Source: Saprospiraceae bacterium (lineage in GTDB: Bacteria > Bacteroidota > Bacteroidia > Chitinophagales > Saprospiraceae). From it: a DNA stretch of 64,000 nt. The notes beneath the pieces were generated by a model, which saw only the letters and a list, made by a program, of their open reading frames with translations, had not been told where the DNA came from and ran no database searches. The translations under genes and the position numbers were made by a program. This document shows, one piece after another, positions 36,269 through 45,802 of this stretch. The stretch lies in assembly GCA_016710235.1 (NCBI GenBank), contig JADJLG010000001.1, forward strand, positions 795,501 to 859,500, in the 5' to 3' direction. Position 1 is the first letter of the stretch, and the number at the start of each line of letters is the position of its first letter.

Positions 36269-36321
36269 CACAAAGATCATACTAAACAAAATTCCCCACA
36301 ATCCCATAAATAAGGTATATT
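36269..36321 (-). promoter_or_regulatory. Promoter with upstream box, second copy
   Basis: On the minus strand: GATCTTTG, a TTG 20 bases upstream, and the box with TTTATGG and CCTT beyond it. 35 of 53 positions are identical to 34474-34526 with no gap, concentrated in the box, the TTG and the TTTG end. It lies 30 bases before the ATG of the 546-residue gene. Confidence 0.6.
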
Positions 36322-36699
36322 AATTATAATCAAGCGTCGCGGGTTAAGTAAGGTCCTACAAAGGAAATAATATAGGAATTAAAGAGTGTACTCTAGCACA
36401 GATATCATAAGAAATAGGAGTTGATAAAGACCAAAATCAGTTTGGCTATACAAATACAAAAGGCTCCATAAAAGCGAAGTATATCAGCGAATTACTTATC
36501 ATCTGACAATTGATTTACTTGTGTAGAATTAATCCATGCTGTTATATAAAAATCAAGGCTTGCACTATATAGGCCTGGCCAAATTATGAAAACCACAATT
36601 TGAATTGAATGACAAGTTTTACAAGGCTAACCATCTGATTCACAAAATGATACCTAACAATGCTTAATGAAGGAATCAAAAAATGTGGAATTACTGTTG
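36322..36699. other. Decayed sequence left of the transposase remnant
   Basis: No intact frame. Fragments on the plus strand from about 36540 resemble transposase-like peptides interrupted by stops and frameshifts, so the dead element probably extends leftward. Its terminal inverted repeats could not be found. Confidence 0.4.
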
Positions 36700-37091
36700 G
36701 TGGTATAAATCTTTATAATATACCTGTTAAGATCTTTTTCTATAAATCACCCAAGTCGGCCTAGTATCAAATGCTCATAACAACTTATTGCTCTATTGAT
36801 GCTGTAAAAGCATTTAATATTTATAAATTCCGCTGGAGTATTGAAAAGTTTAACAAAAAGTCTAAGCAACACTTAAAATTGGGTGGATCCCAAAGCGTAG
36901 ATTTTGATGCAAATATAGCAGATACTACGAACCTTATAATTACATACAATATATTAAGTAGCACTAAGCCCCTGAATAAATATCAATCCAATAGACGACA
37001 ATTTCGGAAGATTGTCAGAAATATCAATTCCTCACATATTATGGACAGAATATATTGGATGTTAGAACAATCACTTGATATCTTAATTTAG
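36700..37091 (+). pseudogene. DDE transposase remnant (IS4-like)
   Basis: The plus strand encodes the C-terminal part of an IS4-type transposase: YKFRWSIEKFNKKSKQHLKL followed by GGSQSVDFDANIADTT. This is the Y-x(2)-R-W-x-I-E-x-F-(F)-K signature with the catalytic Glu and the downstream QS-DFDA-IA block. The stretch before the ATG at 36771 continues the homology (FFYKSPKSA, then YQMLITT) but carries an in-frame stop, and the N-terminal DD residues are missing. The element is therefore inactive. It sits between the surface-protein genes and the sensor kinase and may mark where this cluster was assembled. Confidence 0.75.
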
Positions 37092-37324
37092 ATTTTGGAG
37101 ATCGACATTTATGGCATTTTAGAAGAAAAGTTATCAAGTCCTGATTTTGATAATAAATACCTAAAAACCAATATCAAATTGGCTTCATAAGATATGCGAA
37201 ACTTGATAAAGTGATTACTGGCAGGATTGTATACCCATTTTGATTCAATTTCTCCTTCTCTTCTAGTAGAAAATGGCCCATACAGAATGCAGGGTAATCC
37301 GTCCAAGCCACTCAAAGAAATAAA

Positions 37325-40300
37325 TTGGATAAATGGATTAATGCCAAACTAAATATAAGTTCCTCAATTTGCAAAATTTTTCTACCTTGCACTGTGTACC
37401 ATTTTAATAGTTTTGTTGTAAGAATAATTATATGCATACTATTGATCATAGGCAAAAAACTATTCTGCCAAACCAATACCCAAATCTCTTACAATTTTCA
37501 GAAAGTTAACCTCGCTTTTTCAAAGCATAAAATTAAATCTATAGTGCAGCAATCAAATTCTTACTTATGGGTAGGAACCGAGGGCGGATTGTTTAGATAT
37601 GATGGTCAAAACTATAAACAATATTCTTATAGAAAGAGTGATAAAAATCCCGTTTCCCCTATAATAAATGACCTTTGTATAAGTTATAAAAATAAAGTAT
37701 GGATTGCGACTGCGGATGGAATTAGTGTATTAGATCCGATTCAAGACACATTCAAACATTTTCTTCCAGCAAATTATCCAGAACTATCTACATCTGTAAC
37801 CAATCATATATTTGAAGATTCTGATAAAACTATTTGGGTAGGTCTTGACAATAGAGACCCATTGTACTATGATGAGAGTCAAGATACATTTATTTCTATA
37901 GGGTGGAAGCAGTATATTATAGAAAATAATCTTGATGTGAGAAAGTATAATTGTGTTAATACCATCAAAAATAAAAGTAAGGATGAAATATGGATTTGCA
38001 GTAATGTTGGTTTGTATAGTTATCATAAAATAACCAAACAATTTTCGCATTATCACAAGAACATTAATTGGAATTCACCTATAGAATTTTCTGATTTATA
38101 TTGTCAAGATAAGAAATCTGTATTTCTTAATACTACCGGAGATGGATTTGCAATTTATCATCTTGACACAAAGCAATGGGAATACCATAAAGCAAGTCCA
38201 CTATCCAATGTATTATCTGATGATCATAAAAGATGGTCTATTCTTCCATTTGGAGACAGGAAACTTTGGGTCGCAAGCTCTGTAGGCTTAATTGAATACA
38301 ATCTAGACAACCATAAAAGCACTTTATTAAATGATTTTGTAAGTCACGATGAACACAATCCAAACTGGATGATTTTTAATATTTTTAAGGGAGATGATGA
38401 AGTAATGTGGCTTGGCGGATTGAATGGAATGTGGAAATTGGATCCCAGATTCCAATGTATTCAAAAGTTGCATATTGATCTTAAGGAAAAAAATATTACA
38501 GCAATCTATAAAGACTCTCTCCATCAGAATATATATTTTGCATGTAAACAGAAAGGGTCATTCTATTGCTATCAAGTTCCAACTGCTAAGTTGTATGAAA
38601 TGACATGTCCATCCGCTGTTGATATGGAATACTCTAGTAAAATTATTCCATATCAGAGATTTCTATGGATATATTCTGCCACACGCCTGGTACTATTTGA
38701 TACCAGAACACAGTGTTTTGTTTTTGATATGTCAAAATATTTTTCTAAACGGAAACTCTTCTTTACCTCCATGATTGTAGATTCAAAAGGAAAAATATAT
38801 TGCGGCGTTTTTGACGTGGGATTATTGAGACTTGATTTTGACTATGATAAATTTGAAATAATAAAACAAGATACACTTCATAAGGCATCTGATATCACAG
38901 ACATTATATTAGAAAATGAGAACTTACTTATCTGTGATCATAGTTCTGTCATTTATCAATTTAATCTTGTCTCAAAACAAAAATCAGCTGTATTAGATAT
39001 TTCTCATGATTCAATTTCTAGCTCTTCACTGATATTCCGCATTAAAAGAGATGAAAATGGAAATTTGTGGATGATCACCAGACCAAATGGACTTTGGTGT
39101 TTTACTAAGGATCATGCGGTTCTAAATTTTTCGAAAGAAGAACCTATTGTATCTACCATTTTTTTGGATTTTGAGACATTGCCGAAGGGAAAGCTCATCC
39201 TTAGAAACAGTCAGCAGTTATTTATTTTTGATTCGTATAATAACAGGCTATCTTCGTTTGATGCTCACTATGGTATAGATTTTACTGACGGGACATCTCA
39301 GCTGGTTGTCATGGAGGATGGATCAATTCTCACAGGTGTAAAAAATGGAATTCTATTATTTCATCCAGATTCACTGGCCTCTAACACCATATTATATCAA
39401 GCATTTATTTCGGATTTGTTTGTGAACAACCGATGGATTTCGCCAAATAATTATAAGGGACCCCTACAATTTGGATATCAGGAAAATAATATTGAAATAA
39501 CTCCCTCACTTCTGAATTGGGACCCCATGCAATCTATGAAATTAGAGTATCAACTAACATGGAATAAACAAGACACGGGTTGGCATGTATTACAATCATT
39601 ACAGCCTATTCAATTGAGAGCCCTGCAACCGGGTGAATATACATTTTCTTTGAGAACCATCAACAACAAAGGAGAGTATTTGATGGCAAAAGAAAATTTA
39701 AAGTTTAGAATCAACAAACACTATATGCAGACCTGGTGGTTTAAAACAATAGTGCTTTTATTTCTTCTGAGCTTGTTTTATGCTTATTATAAAATTAAGA
39801 TAAACGAACTTATTAGGATACAGAATCTAAAGAATAAAGTTGCCAATGACTTGCATGATGACATTGCCTCTACTATTACAAGTATAGGGTTTTATTCCGA
39901 TTTTGCGATAAAAAAAGCAAAACAAGATGACCAAATAAAATCTTTGTTGGAGACAATAAATAAAAATGCCAAAGAAGCAACAGAATCTCTGCGCGATATT
40001 GTATGGACAATGCACAATAATGAAGAAAGCATGGGTCAATTGATAGATAAGATAAATTCAACCGGAAGAAAATTATGTGAAGCAAAACAAGTGATGTTTA
40101 GTTTCCAGGAACAGAATATGAAAAAAGACTTAATCTTAAATCAGGATGCCAAGAAAGTTTTTTATCTCTCTTTTAAAGAAGCATTAAATAATGCTTTAAA
40201 ATATAGTCATTGTACAGAAGTAAAAGTAATGATGATCACAAAAAACAATGAAATATCTATGACAGTAGAAGATGATGGATGTGGATTTGACAAGATTTCT

Positions 40301-40435
40301 ATTAGAAAAGGGAGAGGTCTAAACAGCATTGAAGAAAGATCTAAAGCTTTACTTGGAAAAGTTATCATTTCCAGTGAAATAAATAAGGGTACGACTATTC
40401 TATTTTCACTATTAGAAAAAGTTGTAAAAAAGTAG
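37325..40435 (+). CDS. Propeller-sensor histidine kinase (Reg_prop, Y_Y_Y, HisKA_3)
   Basis: The 1036-residue protein has an N-terminal hydrophobic export segment (about residues 33-48) and two-component-regulator propeller blades to about residue 700 (SYLWVGTEGGLFRYDGQNYK, KVWIATADGISVLD and others). A Y_Y_Y domain follows at about 730-800, then a membrane helix (TIVLLFLLSLFYAYY). The HisKA_3 dimerisation domain has phospho-acceptor His844 in NDLHDDIAS, and the HATPase_c domain shows EALNNALKYSHCTEV and DDGCGFD. It lacks a fused receiver, so it must signal to a separate regulator, most likely the NarL-type one at 32137. The TTG start at 37325 is uncertain; no ATG stands before the signal segment. 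Confidence 0.88.
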   Translation: MDKWINAKLNISSSICKIFLPCTVYHFNSFVVRIIICILLIIGKKLFCQTNTQISYNFQKVNLAFSKHKIKSIVQQSNSYLWVGTEGGLFRYDGQNYKQYSYRKSDKNPVSPIINDLCISYKNKVWIATADGISVLDPIQDTFKHFLPANYPELSTSVTNHIFEDSDKTIWVGLDNRDPLYYDESQDTFISIGWKQYIIENNLDVRKYNCVNTIKNKSKDEIWICSNVGLYSYHKITKQFSHYHKNINWNSPIEFSDLYCQDKKSVFLNTTGDGFAIYHLDTKQWEYHKASPLSNVLSDDHKRWSILPFGDRKLWVASSVGLIEYNLDNHKSTLLNDFVSHDEHNPNWMIFNIFKGDDEVMWLGGLNGMWKLDPRFQCIQKLHIDLKEKNITAIYKDSLHQNIYFACKQKGSFYCYQVPTAKLYEMTCPSAVDMEYSSKIIPYQRFLWIYSATRLVLFDTRTQCFVFDMSKYFSKRKLFFTSMIVDSKGKIYCGVFDVGLLRLDFDYDKFEIIKQDTLHKASDITDIILENENLLICDHSSVIYQFNLVSKQKSAVLDISHDSISSSSLIFRIKRDENGNLWMITRPNGLWCFTKDHAVLNFSKEEPIVSTIFLDFETLPKGKLILRNSQQLFIFDSYNNRLSSFDAHYGIDFTDGTSQLVVMEDGSILTGVKNGILLFHPDSLASNTILYQAFISDLFVNNRWISPNNYKGPLQFGYQENNIEITPSLLNWDPMQSMKLEYQLTWNKQDTGWHVLQSLQPIQLRALQPGEYTFSLRTINNKGEYLMAKENLKFRINKHYMQTWWFKTIVLLFLLSLFYAYYKIKINELIRIQNLKNKVANDLHDDIASTITSIGFYSDFAIKKAKQDDQIKSLLETINKNAKEATESLRDIVWTMHNNEESMGQLIDKINSTGRKLCEAKQVMFSFQEQNMKKDLILNQDAKKVFYLSFKEALNNALKYSHCTEVKVMMITKNNEISMTVEDDGCGFDKISIRKGRGLNSIEERSKALLGKVIISSEINKGTTILFSLLEKVVKK

Positions 40436-41122
40436 TTGTCGTGATCAATTGATACAGTGCAACTCTTACAATGTAAATGGTAAAAATACTTCATTTGACA
40501 TTTGGTAGTTAAATCTTCTAATGGTCTCTAGATGATTTCATCTGCCACTCTTCCTATTTCTTTGGTTGTGATTTAGGGTACTTCAAAAAAACGGACGCTT
40601 TTGTCTCGAAATAAAAATTTTGACTTCACGATTCATGGATTCTTAAATAGCAGATAAGCTAATTCATATTTTTGGCAAGTTGATTATTCTATTTCAGGCT
40701 CCTGATCAGGACTAAGTCTTTGCAATCTCATCAAAGTTGCTCTAATTTGAGGAAGATAATATGCTTAAATTAACAGTTGACTCCATATTCAATCTCTCTA
40801 TTTTGCCAGCACTCATTGAGATGTATTGCCTGAAAAGAGCATCAATCTCAAATTTTGCTTTGGATACCGAAATTTAAAAATCAATTTTGATCTACATACC
40901 GGTGCAAATTTAATCCATTCTCGCGCTTGCCCTAATTCCGTTTTGTGTGTTTCAGGGTCAACAACTTGATAGATACAAGCTTGAAATCAACCATTCAGGA
41001 AAACTCTTCTAACAGAAAAGATAACTGCACCATTTGAAGGAATGCAATGTAACTATTTAGATAAAAGGGAATTAAACAAAGAAGCATACTCCGTGTTGAA
41101 TAATGTTTAACTTAGCTGAATA
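40436..41122. other. About 690 bases without a gene
   Basis: I see no open frame of note, no strong hairpin and no repeat here. It separates the kinase from the flavin reductase, both on the plus strand, and is AT-rich like the kinase gene. Confidence 0.5.
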
Positions 41123-41875
41123 ATGCCTACAGAGTGGTTTGATCTGGAGTTTATTGGCCAAAAAGTGGAAGTGAGCGGTACCAACCGCTTTTGGTTCCGC
41201 AAAGTGGATGCTGAACCGCTTCATTACCTACCCGGTCAGTTTCTGGTATTTGATCTACCCACAGGAGAAAAGAGGGCTGACAGATGGCGCTCTTATTCTA
41301 TCGCGAATATTTCTGACGGATCAAACATCGTTGAGATCTGCGTTACGTTTAAAAATGGAGGAAAAGCCAGCGATTATCTTTTCAATGAGATCAACAAAGG
41401 TGATATCATTTCCTGCAAAGGCCCTGATGGCAGCTTCCTGTTACCAGAAAATCATGATCAGCATTTGGTTTTTCTCGCGTCCGGTAGTGGCATTGTTCCT
41501 TTTCGCTGTATGCTGCAGGACATGAGTTATAACGGCAATCCTTACAAAAGCATCACCTTATACTTTGGTGTCCGCAAGGAAAAGACTATCCTTTATCGGG
41601 AAGAGCTGGAAGATTGGGCACACTTTGTGGACAAATTCACCGCACACATTTGTTTTTCCCAAGAAGAACATTTACCTAAATCAAGCTCCGAATTGCAGTA
41701 TCATTTGGGTTATATCCACCCTATTTATCTCGCCGATCTCACTAAAAAAGCAAAACTCAAGAACACTCATTTTTTAGTTTGTGGCTGGTCCATCATGACC
41801 GATGAAGCCTTAACTCATCTCACCAATACATTGGAAGTTCCCAAAAATAAAATACAGTGTGAACTCTATGGGTAA
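41123..41875 (+). CDS. Ferredoxin/flavodoxin-NADP+ reductase-like flavoprotein
   Basis: The 250-residue protein is a ferredoxin-reductase-fold enzyme. The FAD-binding motif is RSYSIAN (Arg56, Tyr58, Ser59), the NAD(P)-binding loop is ASGSGIVPFRCML near residues 119-131, and the C-terminal nucleotide contact is FLVCGWSIMTDEA. No ferredoxin-like 2Fe-2S domain is attached, so its electron partner is separate. The chain ends ELYG, the usual position of the C-terminal aromatic residue in this fold. It stands alone and converges on pheT with 34 bases between. Confidence 0.87.
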   Translation: MPTEWFDLEFIGQKVEVSGTNRFWFRKVDAEPLHYLPGQFLVFDLPTGEKRADRWRSYSIANISDGSNIVEICVTFKNGGKASDYLFNEINKGDIISCKGPDGSFLLPENHDQHLVFLASGSGIVPFRCMLQDMSYNGNPYKSITLYFGVRKEKTILYREELEDWAHFVDKFTAHICFSQEEHLPKSSSELQYHLGYIHPIYLADLTKKAKLKNTHFLVCGWSIMTDEALTHLTNTLEVPKNKIQCELYG

Positions 41876-41909
41876 TCCTTTGCCGGAATACACCATTTAT
41901 TCAATAAAT

Positions 41910-44354
41910 CTATCTGCGGATCACAGCAGAGAGCTGTTGTTCGTATTGTGAGATCAATCTGTTGATCAACTTATCTATTTCTTCACTGTTCAACGATTTT
42001 TCAGTGGATTCAAAATGTAACTGTATTGCCATGGATTTTTTGTCGGCTCCAAGTTGATTTTCATTTTCATAAATGTCGAACAGACCGACTCCCTTCAATA
42101 ATTTTCCACTGTTCTTCTGTGCTATAGTCTTCAACTGCGCAAAGCTAACGGATCGATCCACTACAACGGCCAGGTCCCGTCTTACAGAAGGGAACTTGCT
42201 CACTTCTTGATATTTCACTCCAGGGGCATTTTGCTTTTTGGAAAGCCCTTTGAGATAAATCTCCGCATAAAAAACGGGCTTTTTGATATCAAAACTTGAA
42301 GTAAGATTCTGCTTTAGATATCCGGCTTTTGCCAGAATGGACTGGTGTTGCTTCCATTCTGCACAATAAGCAAACTGGGCATCACCGTTTTCTAAAATGG
42401 ATAATTCCGGATTGATCCCACAACCCGTGAGGATGGAATCCACAAGGCTTTTGATAGAAAAGAAATCCTGTTGAGCTGGTTTTGGCAGGGACCAAATAGA
42501 AGGTTCTACTGAACCACAGGTCCATATACCAAGTTTGGCGGTTTCCTGGATCTGTTCTTTATCTCTGGTGTAATCTTTGCCGAATTCAAACAATTTTAAG
42601 TCTGTCTGTTGCCTGTTTTGGTTAAATTGAATAGCCTCCAGGCCTCCCAGAACCATACCCGGTTTCATCACGTCCAGATGCACATTGGAGGTATTATGGA
42701 CATAGATCAATTGCTCTTCAGTCCACACAGCTGTTTTCTTGCATAAATCCGAAGAGCTCAGAGAGAGGGATATGATTTCGTTCAGGCCCCAACTACTGAG
42801 CTTGTCGGAGAGTTGTTTTTTGAGTTGATAAGTTGATGCTATTTGTTGAGGAAATGACAATTGAATTTTGTCAGGTACCGGAATTTTGTCCAGACCGTAC
42901 ACCCGGCACACTTCTTCGATTACATCTGCCGGTCGGGTGACATCGGCTTTGTTGGTAGGGACATGGATCACCAGAGCGCCATTGCGCTCATATTTGATCT
43001 CCATATCCATAGCAAACAGAATGGACTTAAGTTTTTCTGTATCCAGCTGAATTCCACTCCATTTTTTGACCTCTTCCGTCTCAAGATGGATTTCTGCAGG
43101 CTTTACTTTCTCCGGATAAATATCGATGACAGGAGCTGCCACTTTTGCATTACAGCATAATTTCAACAGATAGACTGCTCTTTGCAAGGCTGTGATGGTT
43201 GCATTGGGATCTGAGCCTTTTTCAAAGCATTTGGCTGCCTGGGTTCTAATATTGTGTCCCATGCTACTCAATCTGATTGAAGAAGCCTGGAAGTGAGCCG
43301 ACTCTAAAAATACGCGTTTGGTATTGTCTTTTATACCGGACTCCAGTCCACCCAAAACACCTGCAATGCAGAGAGGCTTATGATGCCGGTCACAGATCAT
43401 CAGATCCGAACTTCTCAGCTTGCGCTCCTGCTGGTCCAATGTAGTAAAGCTTGTCCCCTCTGCCAATGTGCCAATGTGGAGACAGTGTCCCTCGATCCTG
43501 TCATAGTCAAATGCGTGCAGGGGTTGACCCATCTCAAACATGACCAGATTGGTGATATCGACGAGATTATTGACCGGATTCTGCCCCATCGCTTTGATTT
43601 TCTCTTCCAGCCATGCCGGGGAAGGAGCTATCGTTACATTGTCAAGGCAGATTCCGGAATACCGAGGACAGCGGTTTGTATCTTCTACGACTACCTCAAA
43701 GTCCAAAGGACCCGTTTCAACTGCCAGCGCATCCAGAGGTGGAAGGTTGATTTGCATTTTTGGGTCGCTGTGCACTCTGTACCATGCCAGCAGATCTTTG
43801 GCAACTCCCATGTGATTGGTAGCATCTGATCTATTGGGCGTCAATCCTATCTCGAGGATGACGTCAGACTTCAGCCCTAGCGCTTCAGCTGCCGGAGTCC
43901 CCGGAAGAAGAGCCTGATCATGCAAAACCAGGATCCCATCGTGGGATTGCCCCAAACCCATCTCATCTTCTGCACAAATCATTCCCTCAGAAACTTCACC
44001 GCGCACTTTGGCTTTACTGATTTTGAAAGGCTCGCCGGCAGAGGGATAAAGTGTCGTGCCGACCGTTGCTACAAGTACCAGCTGTCCGGCGGCTACATTG
44101 GGCGCTCCGCAGACGATACTTAGACTTTCTGCAGCTCCGACATCCACTTTGGTAAGGCTCAGTCTGTCAGCCTGTGGATGCTTTACACATTCAAGGACGC
44201 GACCAACCACGATGCCTTGAAGTCCTCCTTTTACGGCATCAAGCTGTTCCATGCCCTCAACCTCAAGGCCTAAGCCGGTAAGTCTGTCTGCTATGAATTC
44301 AGCAGAATCGTTTATAGGCAGAAGTTCTTTTAACCAAGAAAGGGAGATGCGCAT
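41910..44354 (-). CDS. pheT: Phenylalanine-tRNA ligase beta subunit
   Basis: The 814-residue protein starts at the ATG at 44354 with MRISLSWLKELLP, the usual PheT start. An in-frame extension up to 44489 is open but would reach into the divergent rsmA gene and has no family match. Domains in order: tRNA-binding OB fold (about 45-150, IVVGRVLECVKHPQADRLSL), B3/B4 editing domain (NRCPRYSGICLDNV, GQPLHAFDYDRI), B5 domain with AVYLLKLCCNA and DVTRPADVIEEVCRVYG, and the C-terminal FDX-ACB anticodon-binding domain (FPSVRRDLAVVVD). With PheS, which is not in the window, it charges tRNA-Phe. Confidence 0.95.
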   Translation of the reverse strand: MRISLSWLKELLPINDSAEFIADRLTGLGLEVEGMEQLDAVKGGLQGIVVGRVLECVKHPQADRLSLTKVDVGAAESLSIVCGAPNVAAGQLVLVATVGTTLYPSAGEPFKISKAKVRGEVSEGMICAEDEMGLGQSHDGILVLHDQALLPGTPAAEALGLKSDVILEIGLTPNRSDATNHMGVAKDLLAWYRVHSDPKMQINLPPLDALAVETGPLDFEVVVEDTNRCPRYSGICLDNVTIAPSPAWLEEKIKAMGQNPVNNLVDITNLVMFEMGQPLHAFDYDRIEGHCLHIGTLAEGTSFTTLDQQERKLRSSDLMICDRHHKPLCIAGVLGGLESGIKDNTKRVFLESAHFQASSIRLSSMGHNIRTQAAKCFEKGSDPNATITALQRAVYLLKLCCNAKVAAPVIDIYPEKVKPAEIHLETEEVKKWSGIQLDTEKLKSILFAMDMEIKYERNGALVIHVPTNKADVTRPADVIEEVCRVYGLDKIPVPDKIQLSFPQQIASTYQLKKQLSDKLSSWGLNEIISLSLSSSDLCKKTAVWTEEQLIYVHNTSNVHLDVMKPGMVLGGLEAIQFNQNRQQTDLKLFEFGKDYTRDKEQIQETAKLGIWTCGSVEPSIWSLPKPAQQDFFSIKSLVDSILTGCGINPELSILENGDAQFAYCAEWKQHQSILAKAGYLKQNLTSSFDIKKPVFYAEIYLKGLSKKQNAPGVKYQEVSKFPSVRRDLAVVVDRSVSFAQLKTIAQKNSGKLLKGVGLFDIYENENQLGADKKSMAIQLHFESTEKSLNSEEIDKLINRLISQYEQQLSAVIRR

Positions 44355-44445
44355 GGGAGCAGATTTTATACTGCAAAGAGAAGGAATATTTCTAAAAACT
44401 CCCTGATTTTCGTCCTTTTTTCGGTAAAAGGCGACATTTGCAGGT

Positions 44446-45231
44446 ATGGCAAAAGCAAAAAAATCTTTCGGACAGCATTTTTTGAACAATCAGAGGACCA
44501 TAGACCGCATCGCCGGGCTGATCCTCTCTTATGCAAATGCGCATATATTGGAGATAGGTCCGGGGAAAGGAGCGATCACCCATTCACTTATAAACCATGT
44601 AGAGCATTTCAAGGCTGTAGAGGCTGATCGTGACATGGTGGAATACCTGCGTCAGCATCTAGGTTTGACTGAAGACCAGCTCATCCCCGGTGACGTCCTA
44701 CAGTTGGATTTCAACCGCGTGTTTGATTCGGAAGAATTTGTGCTTTGTGGCAACTTTCCATACAATATTTCTTCACAGATTGTCATTAAGACTTTGGAAA
44801 ACACTCCACTCATTCCCTCTATGATCGGCATGTTTCAGAAAGAGATGGCACAGCGAATTATAGCCAAACCCGGAACTCGGGAATACGGCAGACTGGCTGT
44901 ATTAACCGGCCTGATGTATAAGGCAAAGATTGCGTTTGATATCAGTCGGGGCCAATTCCAACCACCACCTAAGGTGGAGTCTGCCATGCTTGTACTCGAG
45001 AGATTGCCGGAAGCGCTGACACGATCTGACTGGTCGTTGCTCCAGAAACTGGTAAGGTCGGCATTTCAATTCAAAAGAAAGACCCTGCGCAATAATCTCA
45101 AGTCCTTGCCGGGCCTTCCACAGGATATTCTGTCAGACCGCTTTTTCGACCAAAGACCGGAAGATGTGAGCCCTCAGGAGTATCTTCGCCTTGCAAAGGA
45201 GTTTGAACGGTTAAAAAACAATACCATATGA
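44446..45231 (+). CDS. rsmA: 16S rRNA dimethyladenosine transferase
   Basis: RsmA (KsgA) dimethylates two adjacent adenosines near the 3' end of 16S rRNA, using S-adenosylmethionine. The 261-residue product starts KKSFGQHFLNNQRTIDRIA. It has the SAM-binding motif ILEIGPGKGAITHSL, the acidic EAD motif in KAVEADRDMVEYL, and the catalytic NFPYN motif (CGNFPYNISSQIV). The C-terminal domain includes RSAFQFKRKTLRNNL. It is divergent from pheT with 91 bases between starts, and its stop overlaps the start of yqeY by four bases. Confidence 0.96.
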   Translation: MAKAKKSFGQHFLNNQRTIDRIAGLILSYANAHILEIGPGKGAITHSLINHVEHFKAVEADRDMVEYLRQHLGLTEDQLIPGDVLQLDFNRVFDSEEFVLCGNFPYNISSQIVIKTLENTPLIPSMIGMFQKEMAQRIIAKPGTREYGRLAVLTGLMYKAKIAFDISRGQFQPPPKVESAMLVLERLPEALTRSDWSLLQKLVRSAFQFKRKTLRNNLKSLPGLPQDILSDRFFDQRPEDVSPQEYLRLAKEFERLKNNTI

Positions 45232-45686
45232 ATTTTCAAGAAAAAATAAATCAGGACCTCAAAGAGGCCATGAAAGCCAAAGACGAAAAAGCGCTGCGCG
45301 GTATCCGAGCCATCAAGGCCGCTATCCTGCTAGCCAACACCGATGGTTCCGGTCAGGAACTCACAGAAGAGCGCTCGATCGCCATCCTGCAAAAACTGGT
45401 CAAACAGCGTCGTGAATCCTTAGACATATACACCAAACAACAGAGAGAAGACCTTGCCGCCATCGAGCGAGATGAGATCACTATCATCGAACGATATCTG
45501 CCCGCTCAGCTTGATGAAGCCGAACTACGTCGCATCATTCAGGAGATCATCACTGCCACAGGAGCTGTGGATGCAAAGGACATGGGCAAGGTGATGGGAG
45601 CAGCTACCAAACAACTGGCAGGTCAAGCTGACGGTAAGGTGGTGTCCGCTATCGTCCGGGAATTGTTGTCAGGGGGCAAATCCTAG
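45228..45686 (+). CDS. yqeY: GatB/YqeY domain-containing protein
   Basis: The 152-residue protein is a stand-alone YqeY, homologous to the tRNA-binding tail domain of the amidotransferase subunit GatB. It shows the typical N-terminus INQDLKEAMKAKDEKALRGI, the KLVKQRRESLDIYTKQQRED helix, EITIIERYLPAQLDEAELR and the C-terminal MGKVMGAATKQLAGQADGK. Its role outside GatB is not established. The ATGA overlap with rsmA shows translational coupling. Confidence 0.93.
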   Translation: MNFQEKINQDLKEAMKAKDEKALRGIRAIKAAILLANTDGSGQELTEERSIAILQKLVKQRRESLDIYTKQQREDLAAIERDEITIIERYLPAQLDEAELRRIIQEIITATGAVDAKDMGKVMGAATKQLAGQADGKVVSAIVRELLSGGKS

Positions 45687-45777
45687 AAACAAGCATTGAG
45701 CTTCATGCAATAAGTCCTGTATGGCTGCGTTGGCTTGTAAGTTTTAGAAAAATTTTATTTATCTACGAACATTATCG

Positions 45778-45785
45778 TACATTTG
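45778..45785 (+). promoter_or_regulatory. Promoter -7 box of the M16 protease gene
   Basis: TACATTTG, a full match to TAnnTTTG, 18 bases before the ATG at 45803. No TTG at the expected -33 spacing is visible. Confidence 0.55.
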
Positions 45786-45802
45786 TCAAAACTAATTTAC
45801 CA

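Noticed and set aside
44355..44489. 45-residue N-terminal extension of PheT
   Set aside because: It would overlap the divergent rsmA gene, and the PheT family starts at the internal Met at 44354.
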